Of a stretch of 64,000 bases of DNA, positions 43,636 through 54,984 are shown one piece after another (the first letter of the stretch is position 1; each line of letters opens with the position of its first letter). The DNA comes from Lepidodermella squamata (lineage: Eukaryota; Gastrotricha), in NCBI GenBank assembly GCA_047495785.1, contig JBLDXI010000042.1, positions 62,001 to 126,000 on the forward strand, given 5' to 3'. Below the pieces are notes generated by a model. It did no database searches and was not told the origin of the DNA. It was given only the letters and a program-made list of their open reading frames with translations. The position numbers and the translations under genes were made by a program.

Positions 43636-46600
43636 TCAATTAAGCTTCATTCTCTTCATAGGCGAGTGTGCACAGTTCGATTCCGTTCTCCACCTGAGAA
43701 TGTCAATGGTTATCCTCTTGGTTACCTCCCACACGTTATCGCCGCAATTCTGAGCGAGGAGCAGAGCTGTCCAGCCTGTCGACGGTGCACTGTAATTGGC
43801 ATCAGCTCCCGCCTCCCGTGTTAGAACATCTACAACGTTGTAGTGACCATTCACTGATGCACACATGAGCGGTGTCATCCATTTTTCAGATGGCGATGTT
43901 TGACCGAGTATCCTCGCCAACCGAGATGAGACCTCATTGTTGATGCACAGAGCATTTACATCGACTTTGAATTCTCCGGCAAGAATTCTCACGATATCCA
44001 CGTGCGCGTACTTAACAGCGCAATGTAATGGAGTCTCGCCATTTTTATCAGAGGCATTAACGTCAGCTTTGAATTCTCCGGCAAGATTTCTCACGATTTC
44101 CGCGTGTCCATTCACAGCGGCACGATGCAATGGAGTCCTGCCAATAAGATCAGAGGCATTAACGACAGCTTTGAATTCGCCGGCAAGAATTCTCACGATA
44201 TCCGCGTGTCCATTCTGAGCAGCGGAATGCAATGGAGTCTCGCCATTATGATCAGAGGCATTAACGTCAGCTTTGAATTCGCCGGCAAGATTTCTCACGA
44301 TTTCCGCTTCTCCAATCTCGGCAGCGTAATGCAAGGGAGTCTCGCCATTTTCTTTAGAGGCATTAACGTCAGCTTTGAATTCGCCGGCAAGAATTCTCAC
44401 GATATCCGCGTGTCCATTCTGAGCAGCGGAATGCAATGGAGTCTCGCCATTATGATCAGAGGCATTAACGTCAGCTTTGAATTCTCCGGCAAGAATTCTC
44501 ACGATATCCGCGTATCCATTCTCAGCAGCGACATACAAGGGAGTCCTGCCATCTTTACTAGATGCATTAACGTCAGCTTTGAATTCGCCGGCAAGAAGTC
44601 TTACGATATCCGCGTGCCCGTACTTAACAGCGGAATGTAATGGAGTCTCGCCATTATGATCAGAGGCATTAACGTCAGCTTTGAATTCGCCGGCAAGATT
44701 TCTCACGATTTCCGCTTCTCCAATCTCAGCAGCGTAATGTAATGGAGTCTCGCCATTTTCTTTAGAGGCATTAACGAAAGCTTTGAATTCGCCGGCAAGA
44801 ATTCTCACGATATCCGCGTGTCCATACTTAACAGCGATGTGCAAGGGAGTCCTGCCATATTCATCAGAGGCATTGACGTCAGCATGGTATTCGCTGGCTA
44901 AAATGCTCACGATTTCTGCATGTCCATTCTCAGCAGCGATGTGCAAGAGCGTCTCGCGTTCATAATTAATTTCTCTAAAATTACCTGCCTTGGCAAGAAT
45001 TTTTAAGATCTCGGCGTGTCCTTCTCGGGCTGCGATGTGTAACGGTGCCATGCCATCTCTCGATTTTGCGTTTGCTATAGCTTTGAATTCCACTGCAAGT
45101 AAAATAACCATGTCCATGTGGCCTCCGAGCACGGCCAAATGTAAGGGTGTATAGCCCGAATTCATAATCGTGTTCACATCTTTTATGAAATCAGATGCTA
45201 GCAATTTTGCAACTTCAGTCTGACCTTCCAACGCAGCAACATGTAACAAACTCATGCCTTGCTCATTCGTTATTTGAGTGTTCGCTCCCATTTCTTTCGC
45301 TAATAATCTAACCATCGTTGATTGGCCGTTCTCCGCTGCAGCCCATATCGGCGTCTTACCATCTGCAGCTGCCGTCTCAACACTTCTCTGTGGCAATCGT
45401 CCAAGTATTCGTGCAATCTTTGTTCGACCGTTATTAGAGGCGACGTACATCGGCGTTCTTCCCAGTAGGTCCGTAGATAATGGATCAGCCTTGAACTTTG
45501 TCACCAGAAGATCTACTATATCATCATGGCCCTCTTGTGCAGCCAGAAACAACGGGGTAACACCTTCGTCATTCTTACAGTTCACATCCAAATTCAAAGT
45601 TGTATTTGATAACAGCGATTCAATTTCTGCCGTGTTGTGTTGCCTGATGAGTCGAAAGAGATACTGAAACGACGGAATAGAAGTACAGTGTGTCCAAAAA
45701 ATTTTGCAACATTACAAATCAATGCAGCTCCCTCATTTTGGCGAATTTTTCCATGATCAAGACAGATTCTGAAAACTCAAATCACCGCGTTTTTTTCGAT
45801 ATCCATTTTATAAAAATCAGCCTTAAAATGAGTGCACAAACAAAGTTTGAAATGAAAAAATGCAATTTCTTTTTGACAACGACTTTTTCACCGCTATTTT
45901 CGTTGTTTAATCGTTGCATGTGGCCTCCAACGGTCAAAGCCCGTATAGTTGAGCTTTACTTTACTCACGGCAACTCTCCGACGTCTGCCTGCAGAGCCTT
46001 CCGGCTCGAAAACAGAGGCTCAACCAGTTTTAAAGTTCCGGATCGTTCGTTGGTATTGAGATGGGTATCAAATTTCCGGCGACGAGGATTAGTCAAGAAC
46101 AATCGAGTTCCACATAAGAAATCGAAGTCAACGCCTGCAGTCATTCAACGAGTTCGACGAAACATCAAGCGTCGGGTTAAACTCCATCAACCAACATCAT
46201 TGCGAGCTGTTAGTGAGAAGTGGGGTCTGACGAAATCAACATGCAGGAACATTTTCAAAAAGGAACATTTCGAAAAGTCGTTGTAATTTTGAAAATTATT
46301 TTTTTGCACATTATCTGTCACATCTTTCTCATTTTTGAACTTAACGCTATGTGAATTTAACCAAATAAACGCGGTGATTTGAGCTTTCAGAATCTGTCTT
46401 GATCATGGAAAAATTCGCCAAAATGAGGGAGCTGCATCGATTTGTAATGTTGCAAAATTTTTTGGACACACTGTATATCTACGAATTCATTATCGAATCC
46501 ACATACCATCTGCGCAACTTTTGGATCCAACAACTCTGTGAAACTGATCTCATGCGCATTGTTCAGGATTAGCGGAGAATTTGGATCATTCAAAGATTTG

Positions 46601-49600
46601 AGTAGATCTAGCGGCGGCATACGCCTCGAACTTTCTTTCACCAAAAATGCCAAAATTATGTTTTGGAACTCGGGCGAATAGCCACGCGAATCGTTAAAGG
46701 GTTTTCGAATGTTTCTGAAAATGTGTTATCGTGATTCTCCTAAGATTTTCAGGTAAAGAACTTACAGCATGATATCCAGGGCATTCTCAAACTGGGAAGA
46801 AGCCACGTGGTAAAAGAGTAAAAGACTTGGAAATAAAGCTAACAGGCCTGTAAAAATTGGCTAGCTCGAACAAAGTTACGCCCAAAGACCACCAATCGCT
46901 TTCGTTCGAGTGCTCATTTTTGCCAAATAATTCAGGCGCCATGTACAGTTCGGTACCAAGCCTGAAGTTGTACGCTGTCCTTTGGATACTGTTTGAAGAG
47001 CTTGAAGAGTTGTTGACACATTGCGGAACATTTATTGTAATGAATAAATTCATCAGTTTTTACCTATCATATATTTTCGTCAGACCAAAATCGCCGAGTT
47101 TTACCAAACCGTTTTGCAGGAAAATATTTGTCGGCTTGATGTCGCGATGGAGCGCTCGCTTTTCATGCAGAGCAGCCAGTGCTGAAGCCAGTTGTAGCGA
47201 CCATTCTAATAGCAAATCTTGAGAAATGGGACGTCCGTTTGCTTTCTTCATGTAATCATCCAAGTCTCCACCCGAACAGTATTCCATGACAAGGTAATAA
47301 ACAACAGCTCCAGATGTTTCTTTCTCTGTGGTATTAAAGGAAGCAGCCGTGTTAAAAGCAAAGTTCAGCTCGTCAGAAGTCTATTTTAGGAATTGTCCGG
47401 TTAAATAATGGAGCAATATGTTTTTTGTTAAGAAAGAATAGAAAAGAAAATCCATATTACTCTAGGCGAAGCTCACATAATAATATAATAACATAATAAG
47501 AATCCGCCTCCAATAATGTCGCCCGAGCAAAGCGGGACGCTGATTTCATCGAGCGAAGCGAGAAAAAACACTTGAAACTCTTCGAACGAAGCGAGATCAC
47601 TTTTCTAGTTTCAGAATGAAATTCGTTTAAAAATGCCGTTTTCATCGTACAGTTTTAAGGTTGATTTTTTAAAGTCGCATTTCACACCAGAAAATAACCT
47701 ATTATGTCACATTTTTCCATTTAAATTGCAGTTTTATCGGGAACGGTGAACGCTTCGCCTTGAGTAATATGTCTAATAAGGCCCACGGTACGGGAAAATC
47801 GCATAATAAGACTCGGCTTCGCCTCGCCTTATTACATTATGTTTCCGATTTTCCGGGTCAAAGTCCATTGTCAGCCATTGCTGTCATCCATCAGCCACAG
47901 TCAGCTCGCGTGTTGTCGTCCAGAGAGCTTGGTGACTTGGTGACTTGGTGACTTGGTCGTGTCATTGCAATTTTCAATGCAAATTTCGCATGATTTTTCC
48001 AGGTGTTACTTATTACACTGCAGCACCTATAACCTTTATTTTGTACCTGTATCATCAATAACCATGACATCATCGACAAGCTTTTCGTTTTGATAATTTT
48101 TCAGGTCAAGGTATCTATGCTTTGATGACTTACAAACAAATTGTTTTGAGAAATTGAATTTAGGGGAAAGGAAAACATAAATATTTGGTTTCACTTTTTA
48201 CTGACTTTTAGCTTGGGGTAAAACTGAATAAGATGGGAAGCAGAATGCATTTGCAGAAGTAATGAATTTTCAAATATTTCTGGAAAATATCGCGATTGAT
48301 AAGCAGAAATCCAAAACAATTTTCTGCATAAGGCCTGATCATCGCTTTGAGATCATGGCCTGCTTTGCCTTATTTGCCGATTTTCCTGCATTTTTAAAGA
48401 AGTCACTGTTTTTAACTTGGTTGCGTTTATGGTGCCAGGATCTAAACTTAGGCTCCGTTATCCGGATTTTATGATTTTTGACGCCGGATAACAACCATAT
48501 CCGGGTCTTATCGGTGGACAGCGATGGATATTCGTCCTTCAGGCCACCATTCCGGCGTTCGGCTGCGCCCCTGGCCCACATAGAAAGCCTTCTTGCCTTC
48601 AGGCCAATATCCATCGTGCTATCCACCAATGATATCCACCCGGATATTGTATGCAACAAGCAAATTTGGCTCTGCTAAAAATATTCTGTTTGATAATAAG
48701 CATACATCTTGGTGTGATGTCTCCTTTTCACCTAAAAGACGGAAATTAGCTTTGATTTGACTCCAATTAACACATGGTAACATTGAGTTGCGCCCACTCG
48801 GCAAATCTTTAATCTCAGTGCTACTCATGTCATGTTTTGTAGCACCAAACCTGTAAAATGTTTAATTGCATCATTTTGATTCACCATCGTTGGCCATGTT
48901 ATTAAACAGTGGTTAAAAGTCCCTGAATTACTTGAAAAACTCGTTACGAACTAAACGCAAGAGATTAACATAGACGTAACCGCAATTCACCCGTTTCTTG
49001 ATAGCAGGTTGCAAGAGACTTCCCGATCATTTTCTGAACACACTATATGTGCTGCAGTGTAATAAGTAACACCTGGAAAAATCATGCGAAATTTGCATTG
49101 AAAATTGCAATGACACGACCAAGTCACCAAGTCACCAAGTCACCAAGCTCTCTGGACGACAACACGCGAGCTGACTGTGGCTGATGGATGACAGCAATGG
49201 CTGACAATGGACTTTGACCCGGAAAATCGGAAACATAATGTATGTGAGTTTTTCCTCGAAACTAGCCTTCCCTAGGGCCTTATTTATACATATTTTTTTC
49301 TCTACGCTTTCAAGAGACGAAATGGCTTAGGGGTGCCAATAAGGCTCGAAGTTAGTTCGCTTAAAGTAGGTTGACATAACCTACCTGTAAAAGCTCCAAA
49401 AACATAAACAACATTAGGATGTGACAATTTGTTTAATTTCTCATGCTGCAAAAGCAACAGCTGCAAAAGAGGTCGCAACTAGATGAAATCGTTACCTCTT
49501 CCTTGCTCAATTTCACCAGCCTTTCTGCGAAAGTTGGTTCCGCAGCAAATATTTCACGAATTCGCGTGAGATTTACTGCCTTGACAGCGTAATGTGCCAC

Positions 49601-49711
49601 GTCGTTGCTCCGCCTGCATAGCATCGTAGAGCCGAAGTAACCTCTTCCCAATGACTTCTCGATTTTGAAGTCCTGCATTGAATAATACGTATTTTCCACA
49701 CCTGCCGCCAT
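43636..49711 (-). CDS. NEK-like protein kinase fused to 18 ankyrin repeats
   Basis: Seven minus-strand exons in consistent phase: 49496-49711, 49385-49445, 47064-47325, 46844-47000, 46766-46791, 46483-46714 and 43636-45663, 993 residues. Kinase domain: GRGYFG loop, AVKAV lysine, HEKLNKLSHPNVV helix C region, MEYCSGGDLDDYM hinge, HRDIKPTN catalytic loop, DFGLTK, YMAPE, DWWSLGV, RPF. All key residues are present, so it is predicted active; the HRD-IKPTNIFL text is closest to NIMA-related kinases. The last exon encodes 18 ankyrin repeats and a basic tail (SPMKRMKLN). Introns are 50-63 nt except two enlarged by transposons (45664-46482 and 47326-49384). Probably cytosolic signalling; targets unknown. 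Confidence 0.88.
43960..45180 (-). repeat. Tandem 99-nt ankyrin-coding array, recently homogenised
   Basis: Units LAGEFKADVNAS, then NGETPLHSA, then GHADIVRI follow each other with few changes. A two-unit block (KENGETPLHYAAEIGEAEIV plus DHNGETPLHS) appears twice nearly unchanged, separated by two other units. This indicates duplication by unequal exchange. Confidence 0.85.
45686..46473 (+). mobile_element. Tc1/mariner-like element, 788 bp, with about 105-bp inverted repeats and an HTH-only frame
   Basis: Ends CAGTGTGTCCAAAAAATTTT and complement, inverted over about 105 bp with only two or three differences. TA flanks both sides (45684-45685, 46474-46475). The internal plus-strand frame to 46286 carries a helix-turn-helix DNA-binding region: TVKARIVELYFTHG, FRLENRG, SLVLRWVSNFRRRGLVKN, SLRAVSEKWGLTKSTCRNIF. 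There is no DDE/D catalytic domain, so it is non-autonomous. It sits in intron 6 of the kinase-ankyrin gene. Confidence 0.88.
47834..49241. mobile_element. 1.4-kb fold-back element with 192-bp inverted arms, in kinase intron 3
   Basis: Arms 47834-48025 and 49050-49241 are equal in length and nearly identical in inverted orientation, from ACATTATGTTTCCGATTTTC to CACTGCAGCA. Both contain a tandem gtgacttg(g) minisatellite. TA flanks the CATTATG ends. The interior has an imperfect palindrome around 48,480-48,660 (ccggata, tatccatcg). No transposase frame. Confidence 0.85.
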
Positions 49712-50300
49712 GATTGCCCATCGTTGAACAAAATGAATTCAACATACAGTATGCATTAGGCAAATAGCAAGTTACACATTAAGCTGAAAAAACGATGACT
49801 ATAACTATATGTTATATTCTATAGGTATATGACATTGAATTAATTGTATAATATAAAGGCAAGTACTTGTACACGTAAGAAAATGACCGCAACAACATGC
49901 GTATTTTTTGGCGAAACATTTACTTGTAGTACATTTGACATTTGTACATTTGACGCCAGCTAAATGGTGAAAAGTTCGATTTACTATAATATTCAGACAT
50001 AGGTAATGATGTGCCATCAAGGGTCACAGGTAGCGGGGACCAGTGTGCGAAGTAGGATCCGGGTGTTTTCTACTTGTTTTCGAGGTCCCCCCTTTGGTTT
50101 TTTCAACCTTCCTCTGATTAAGGTCCCCGAGCTGGAGTGTCGCGACACCCCAGCAACCGTGTAATTCGCACCCTGCAATACATAAACTAGTTGACTTTCA
50201 TAGGAGAATTCAAGTTAGATTTTTACTGATTTGATACTAGGTTTGATATATATTTTTTACTCAATAATTATTTACAAAAAATGAACGAAACATCAACGCA
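49712..50300. other. Upstream of the kinase gene, then repeat debris
   Basis: 50,036-50,165 is a segment of the dispersed family (ccagtgtgcgaagtaggatc, tgtcgcgacaccccagc). No gene seen. Confidence 0.5.
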
Positions 50301-50311
50301 GTTTATTTGAA

Positions 50312-50668
50312 TCAGTTCTTGATATAGATTACAGTGTTCTTATTAAGTGGTCGTGCAAGAGAAGGCTCGCACTCCTTATATAGATTGCACCTCGTTGAGC
50401 CGATGGTGATATCAAAGGCGGCGCACTGTTCCGAGGCCGAGCATAGTTGAGCGCAGTTTTCAGGCTTCGACACGACATAGCGGCGGAATTCTGGCAACTT
50501 GCAGCGGTGACTCACAGGCGAGTATCTGGCAATGATCGGCTTTGAAAGATGACCTGAGTCGAATTTCGGCGATGTGACCTGATTTAAACGATCCAAGGTG
50601 ATTATTGTTGCTGCTATGAGGCAGAATACAACAATGACTGTGCACACGCTATAAATGTTTGTCGGCAT
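50312..50668 (-). CDS. Type II membrane PAN-like protein, copy 2
   Basis: A single exon of 118 residues. Same design as the 39.1 kb copy: MPTNIYSVC tail, membrane segment, then HRCKLPE, ENCAQLCSASEQCAAFDI, RCNLYKEC. All Cys are conserved, and most changes fall outside the Cys core. The poly(A) signal overlaps the same position just past the stop. It faces a GT remnant at 51.3 kb. Confidence 0.75.
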   Translation of the reverse strand: MPTNIYSVCTVIVVFCLIAATIITLDRLNQVTSPKFDSGHLSKPIIARYSPVSHRCKLPEFRRYVVSKPENCAQLCSASEQCAAFDITIGSTRCNLYKECEPSLARPLNKNTVIYIKN

Positions 50669-51328
50669 TATTATAGTAATTGAACGATGAAGAAAAGGTT
50701 GACATATTATATTAAGGAATACGGATTACTACTACGAATGCTTTGTTGTTCCGTGTTCGCAGTACTCTCTCTTTGTTATCAGCTGTATTTTGATCTTTTT
50801 GTCATCCGAAGAATATTACAGCGACGATTTCTCCGACAAAAATATGTTTGGCTTGAATAGAATAGAACTTCACCTATTGAATTGAGTAACTCGATCCTTC
50901 TTGAAGGATTTGAGAGAAAATTATTTCCCTCAAATTTCGTATTATTTTAGTGTTCTCCAGCAGTGTGCGACCTATAATCTCCGAGCTGGGGAATACTTTC
51001 GAGTAATTTTAGTAAAGGCCCCTTTGGGCTATTTTTGTGTCTTCTATCTCGGAACCTCGGAACCTTCTCCCTCCCCGCCCCCTCCCATCTCTTCCTGTAC
51101 CCAATGTACTTCACACACTGCTCTCCAGGTATCCACGGCAATCCTCTCCACAGAGGAATGAAAAATGCGATTCAATACGAAATTAGAATTGAAACATCGC
51201 CACTGATGAAAGCATTGAGGTAGCTTTAAGGCAGTGCGCTCAAAAGAAGTATTCAGCAAAAATGTGGCGTACCCAATAGCCAAACAAATATACTTCCGCT
51301 GTGAAAAGCTCACTGCCATCCTTTTAAT
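50669..51328. promoter_or_regulatory. Head-to-head PAN/GT intergenic region, copy 2
   Basis: Co-linear with 39,476-40,519, but lacks the pogo-like MITE that makes copy 1 longer. Confidence 0.5.
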
Positions 51329-51420
51329 GATCTTAAATAGAAGCCTCACTGCGATTATTTCTTCATTAATTTAATTTATTTTAATACTCGGAATAGCTTT
51401 TCAACAAGGTCATATCCAGG
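51329..51420 (+). pseudogene. N-terminal remnant of a copy-5-type glycosyltransferase
   Basis: MILNRSLTAIISSL, then a stop, then the out-of-phase ILGIAFQQ segment. Homology ends at about 51,410. No catalytic motifs. Confidence 0.7.
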
Positions 51421-51424
51421 TCAT

Positions 51425-52095
51425 AGCACTGGTATTAGGCAACTGAATAAGCCTCGGCCTCATGCGAGGTCTGCAGGGTAACTAAACGTCAAGCGAGCCC
51501 ACCACGTCAAGGTTCCAGTGCTTTAGGCTCGCTTTTTTTTAAGGGACATTTCGTCTCCAGGGAGAGAGAAGCCTCTATGAGGTCTCAAACCAGAGGTCAG
51601 TGGCCAGTGGCCCCTTTGAGTCTCCTTCCCGCGAGGACGAAAAAAGGAAGACTGAGAAAAATGAGCGGTCCTGCGGTATTTATGCAGGCAGAGCGTGTGG
51701 GTTGTGCTTGCTCGTGGTCGCAAAACAACATTAAACCTGTTGAATATCGGGGGACACTACAAAGCCCTTGGTCGCAAATGACTTGCTGGTTCATACTTGC
51801 TGGCTCATTAACGTTTTCTGTTTGATTGTTGCAATAAAAGTGTTTCTCTTATAGCTTTGTCTCGTTTCCTAATTAAAATGCGATTTTTTTAATTTTGCTG
51901 CGAAAAAAGTTGGTTTCTCTTCGGAAAAGAGGCCTTCTGAGGAAACGTATAATTCATGAGTTTCCATGAGTTTTTTTATTAATTCAGCTTGGTATAAAAA
52001 AGCATTATTCAATGTTAAGCCTTAATTCTGCAAAGACATTTCGACGCTGAAAATGAATGATGAATTTTCTATTCATTCATAATTCGAAATTCACG
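51425..52095. other. Unassigned stretch with a possible solo LTR
   Basis: 51,540-51,870 has a tatttatg box near 51,678, a gc-rich leader and aataaaagtg near 51,832, an arrangement compatible with a retroelement LTR. No tandem partner or target duplication was identified, so this is weak. Confidence 0.25.
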
Positions 52096-52098
52096 ATA

Positions 52099-53484
52099 GT
52101 ACCGTCATCTGGGGCAAAATGAACCTTTGGGGCTAATTAGCCAAAAATTTAGCTTTTCACATTTTTATTGATAACTCAAAAACTGCAATGTAAAACTTCA
52201 CACAAGTTTACGGGGACGATTGTCAGCAAGCCTCCTGCAAGCCTGCAAATTTCCAGCCACGTATGTCCCGAAATGAGGTCACGGCATGTTGTTTCACAGA
52301 GGTGATTTTAGGGAGGTAAAAATGACCCCTCTAAATTGAATTACCTGGAGCCAATCTCGAGGTTTGATGATCAGATGAAATTTTTGCCTTCGACCATTTT
52401 CGTCGTGAAAAACCGCGACCCCAGGCAATGCAAAGGTGCACAAACTCAGTGCTTTGGATTGGATTGGATTTAATTCAATTTGATTTGATTTAGACCCTAT
52501 TTTCACTGATTTAGATTTAAAATGATTGATTTACGCGGGTTAAGCTGTTTGATTTGATTTATTTTTATTTAGCCTCGGTGATGCAATCGAAAAACTTGAT
52601 ATCGCGAAACCAAAATCTCTCCTCCTTTTTGATGAAAATGTGCTATGGAAAGGGACGGTAATTTCAAATTCGCGTTATTTTATTCATTTCTTGAAACTTC
52701 GAAGCCCCCAGCTTACTGAAAATCCCGATGTTTTGCGATTTATTGTGATTTATGGTTGTCGATGATTTGATTTGATTGATTTAGTCCTGGAAAATTGGGA
52801 CAACGATTGATTTTGATTGATCGAAGAAGGTCCGTGATTTAAGCCGTAAATCAAATCAAATCAAATCAAATCCAAAGCTCTGGTATGGCTAGATGATTGT
52901 GGCCAAATTACCCCATTGAAAACTCAATGATGGGGGCTAATTGGCCACCCTTATCCTTATAATGGGTTTGCAATATTTACTGATTGTGAGGGTTGAATGG
53001 TCGAGTGGTTGTAATGATGTGTCATCAAAACTTGTGTGATCTGATGAGCGACGGCTCGATTCCTCATAAAATAACATTTTTTGCGTCGCTTCTAAATGTT
53101 TATATTGTTTTTTTTTATTTTCCATTTTAATTTTGCTCCAATTTACGGTAATTCTTCATCACACTTTTTAGGAATATTTCTTGTCCGATGTTTGCTACAA
53201 AGTTTCGAGACCAGGACACACTATCTTGGATCTAGCCCATGATGACACATCATTACAACCACTCGACACTCGACCATTCAACCCTCACAATCACTAAATA
53301 TTGAAAACTCATTATAAGGATAAGGGTGGCCAATCAGCCCCAAAACACCTGTCCAATTTGCCCCAAACCTGGGGCAAATTGAGCTTCCTATAAAATCGGA
53401 ATCACGACCCTCTGAAACGTGTATAAATGCGAAAAAACAGGGGGTAATTTTTTTCCCGCGCCCATTTTGCCCTAATTTACGGTA
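52099..53484. mobile_element. Nested TIR region with ACCGT...GGGGCAAAATG ends
   Basis: taccgtcatctggggcaaaa at the left and ttgccctaatttacggtaa at the right are inverted. A further ttttgctccaatttacggta lies at about 53,131-53,152. Inside sits an AT-rich element (52,446-52,880) with tttgatttgattt satellites and gctttggatt ends. Confidence 0.5.
52990..53068 (+). tRNA. tRNA-like sequence (probable SINE or tRNA pseudogene)
   Basis: TGGTCGAGTGGTT fits a tRNA A box and GGCTCGATTCC fits a B box, about 50 nt apart. The region between does not fold into a clear anticodon arm. A reverse-orientation copy of the A-box part lies at about 53,235-53,280 within a longer inverted repeat. More likely a SINE or fossil than a working tRNA. 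Confidence 0.3.
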
Positions 53485-53599
53485 AGCTTTGTTAAGCTAT
53501 CTCTCCCTTGTCATGCTGTAATAAAGCACCGTTTTCTGAAGCCAAACATGACGGTCGAAACCGCTGGATACCTCTTAGTCATCAACTTTTTGAAAAATA

Positions 53600-53760
53600 A
53601 CTGAAACTGCCTGCGTAATGCATCACAACCTAATTTAAACGATGCAAAGTGCCATGCCAACCTACGAATACAAATTACAACTACGAATAAGTTGTTGTTC
53701 CTTGTTCGCAGTATCTTTCTGTGTTAGCTGTGTTACCCGCAATCAAGATGTGGCTATTCA
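53600..53760 (-). pseudogene. Remnant of a PAN-like gene start and promoter
   Basis: aatttaaacgatgcaaagtg matches the coding text atttaaacgatccaaggtg of the PAN genes. It is followed by tacgaata, acaactacgaataagttgttgttcc and gttcgcagtat of their upstream region. Most of the gene is deleted. This marks a fourth PAN/GT unit. Confidence 0.6.
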
Positions 53761-53769
53761 GCACGCGAA

Positions 53770-54320
53770 AAGCCTAGGGACCATGGTTCTACCATTAATC
53801 ATGGGAATAGTTGACTCATAAGCCTTGTGATGATATCTGATACCAAATGCGAACAAATTTCGAAAGGCGACTTGCATAAATAAAGAGAATAAGTAGAGAG
53901 TATGAGTGAGCCTCGTGAGCCTGATGACCTGAAGAATCTAAAAATCCCAGTGGCATAGCACCCACACCTGGGAAGCAGGTGAAACGCAAATGGTCGGATC
54001 CACTGAAAAAATGAATGTGATGGGAAAATGCAGCAAACGGCCTTGTTATTATTGCTAAATACCCATTTATTGCCTCACTCACAAAAATCGTATTTTTGGC
54101 CTCGCTCAGATGAATTTTGTATGTGTTTGCCAAGAAGTGTCGAGTCTATACTGCTATTAGTCCCAAGACTGCGGTCAGCGATTAAGAAACTTCGGAAATT
54201 ACAAAACAAACCTCCAACTTTCATCGCAATAATTTTTATTGTGGAACCTCATATCACTAGTTGCAAGCGTGCTGCTCTCTCTTCATCTCACCCAGCAGCA
54301 ATTTTTCAAGCGCATGTGAC
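53770..54320. other. Gap with the 3' flank of the next small secreted gene
   Basis: 54,230-54,330 is the shared 3' UTR of the family (aatttttattgtggaacctc, cttcatctcacccagcagca). No other gene supported. Confidence 0.45.
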
Positions 54321-54326
54321 TCCAGC

Positions 54327-54647
54327 CTAACGCCGACCACAAGCTCGAGGAACGCAGGGCATAAACCTATTATGCTCGATCGCTTCGTACCGCGCTGCTT
54401 CCGCCGGCTGCGCTTCCTCGCGGCCGGTTGCTCTGGCGCACATCAGGCCGCCGTGACCGTTTTTTACCAGCACACCCGGAGCGCCCCTGCCAAGTACGCA
54501 GTGGTCTCCTTCCTTTCTTTCTGCGACTGCCATGAGAGTTACAGCGGCCTATGTGGAAATGAAATATCAGGCTATTACAAAGGCTATACATGACGTGAAT
54601 CCGCTTCTCACCAAAATGAGGATCACCAATGCAAGCTTAGTTGGCAT
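54327..54647 (-). CDS. Small secreted Cys protein (family copy)
   Basis: Exon 1 is 54612-54647 (MPTKLALVILIL), donor gtgagaag. Exon 2 is 54327-54548, acceptor TTTCCACATAG. 85 residues. Mature part: MAVAERKEGDHCVLGRG, APGVLVKNGHGGLMCARATG, EEAQPAEAARYEAIEHNRF and MPCVPRACGRR. It has four Cys, but the last two lie in a tail unrelated to the CxxxGKPG block of the 18.7 and 57.2 kb copies. That tail is read from what is 3' UTR in the 36.5 kb copy. Confidence 0.7.
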
Positions 54648-54984
54648 GATTAGTTGACAGTTAGAAGAAAATTTTTCGACTTTATCTTGGAGATAGAAAC
54701 TTGAATAATGAGCTGAGCAGAGCTGGGCTGCTTCTTTAGCACTTTGCTAGTCATTCGATATCTACGTCAGAGTTTGGTAAAATATTCATTTTGGCTTGAT
54801 AAATAAGATATCTGAGCGCACACTGCGGCTGATTCAACAAATGTAGAGAAATTTTTAAGCTATTAAACAATGATGGAAATAGACAGAGGTGTCGGTAACG
54901 AGGTCTTAATTGCCAAGTGCGTTTTTCTACATTTTACAGAAGGCGAAAAGAATATGATTATTAAATTTTAAAATTACTAATTTT

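Noticed and set aside
43937-44965. Plus-strand open frames through the ankyrin array
   Set aside because: Periodic shadows of the minus-strand ankyrin repeats.
45690-46286. Intact transposase gene in the kinase intron
   Set aside because: Only the helix-turn-helix part is present; no DDE/D catalytic region fits in the 788 bp.
46387-46653. Kinase-gene frame continuing into the mariner-like terminal repeat as an alternative C-terminus
   Set aside because: The frame stops soon after entering the element, and the flanking splice sites join exons 6 and 7 in phase, so intron removal is the simpler reading.
51480-51870. Spliced-leader or other RNA gene near aataaaagtg
   Set aside because: No donor-like SL core, Sm site or repeat cluster was seen; a solo LTR is only a weak alternative.
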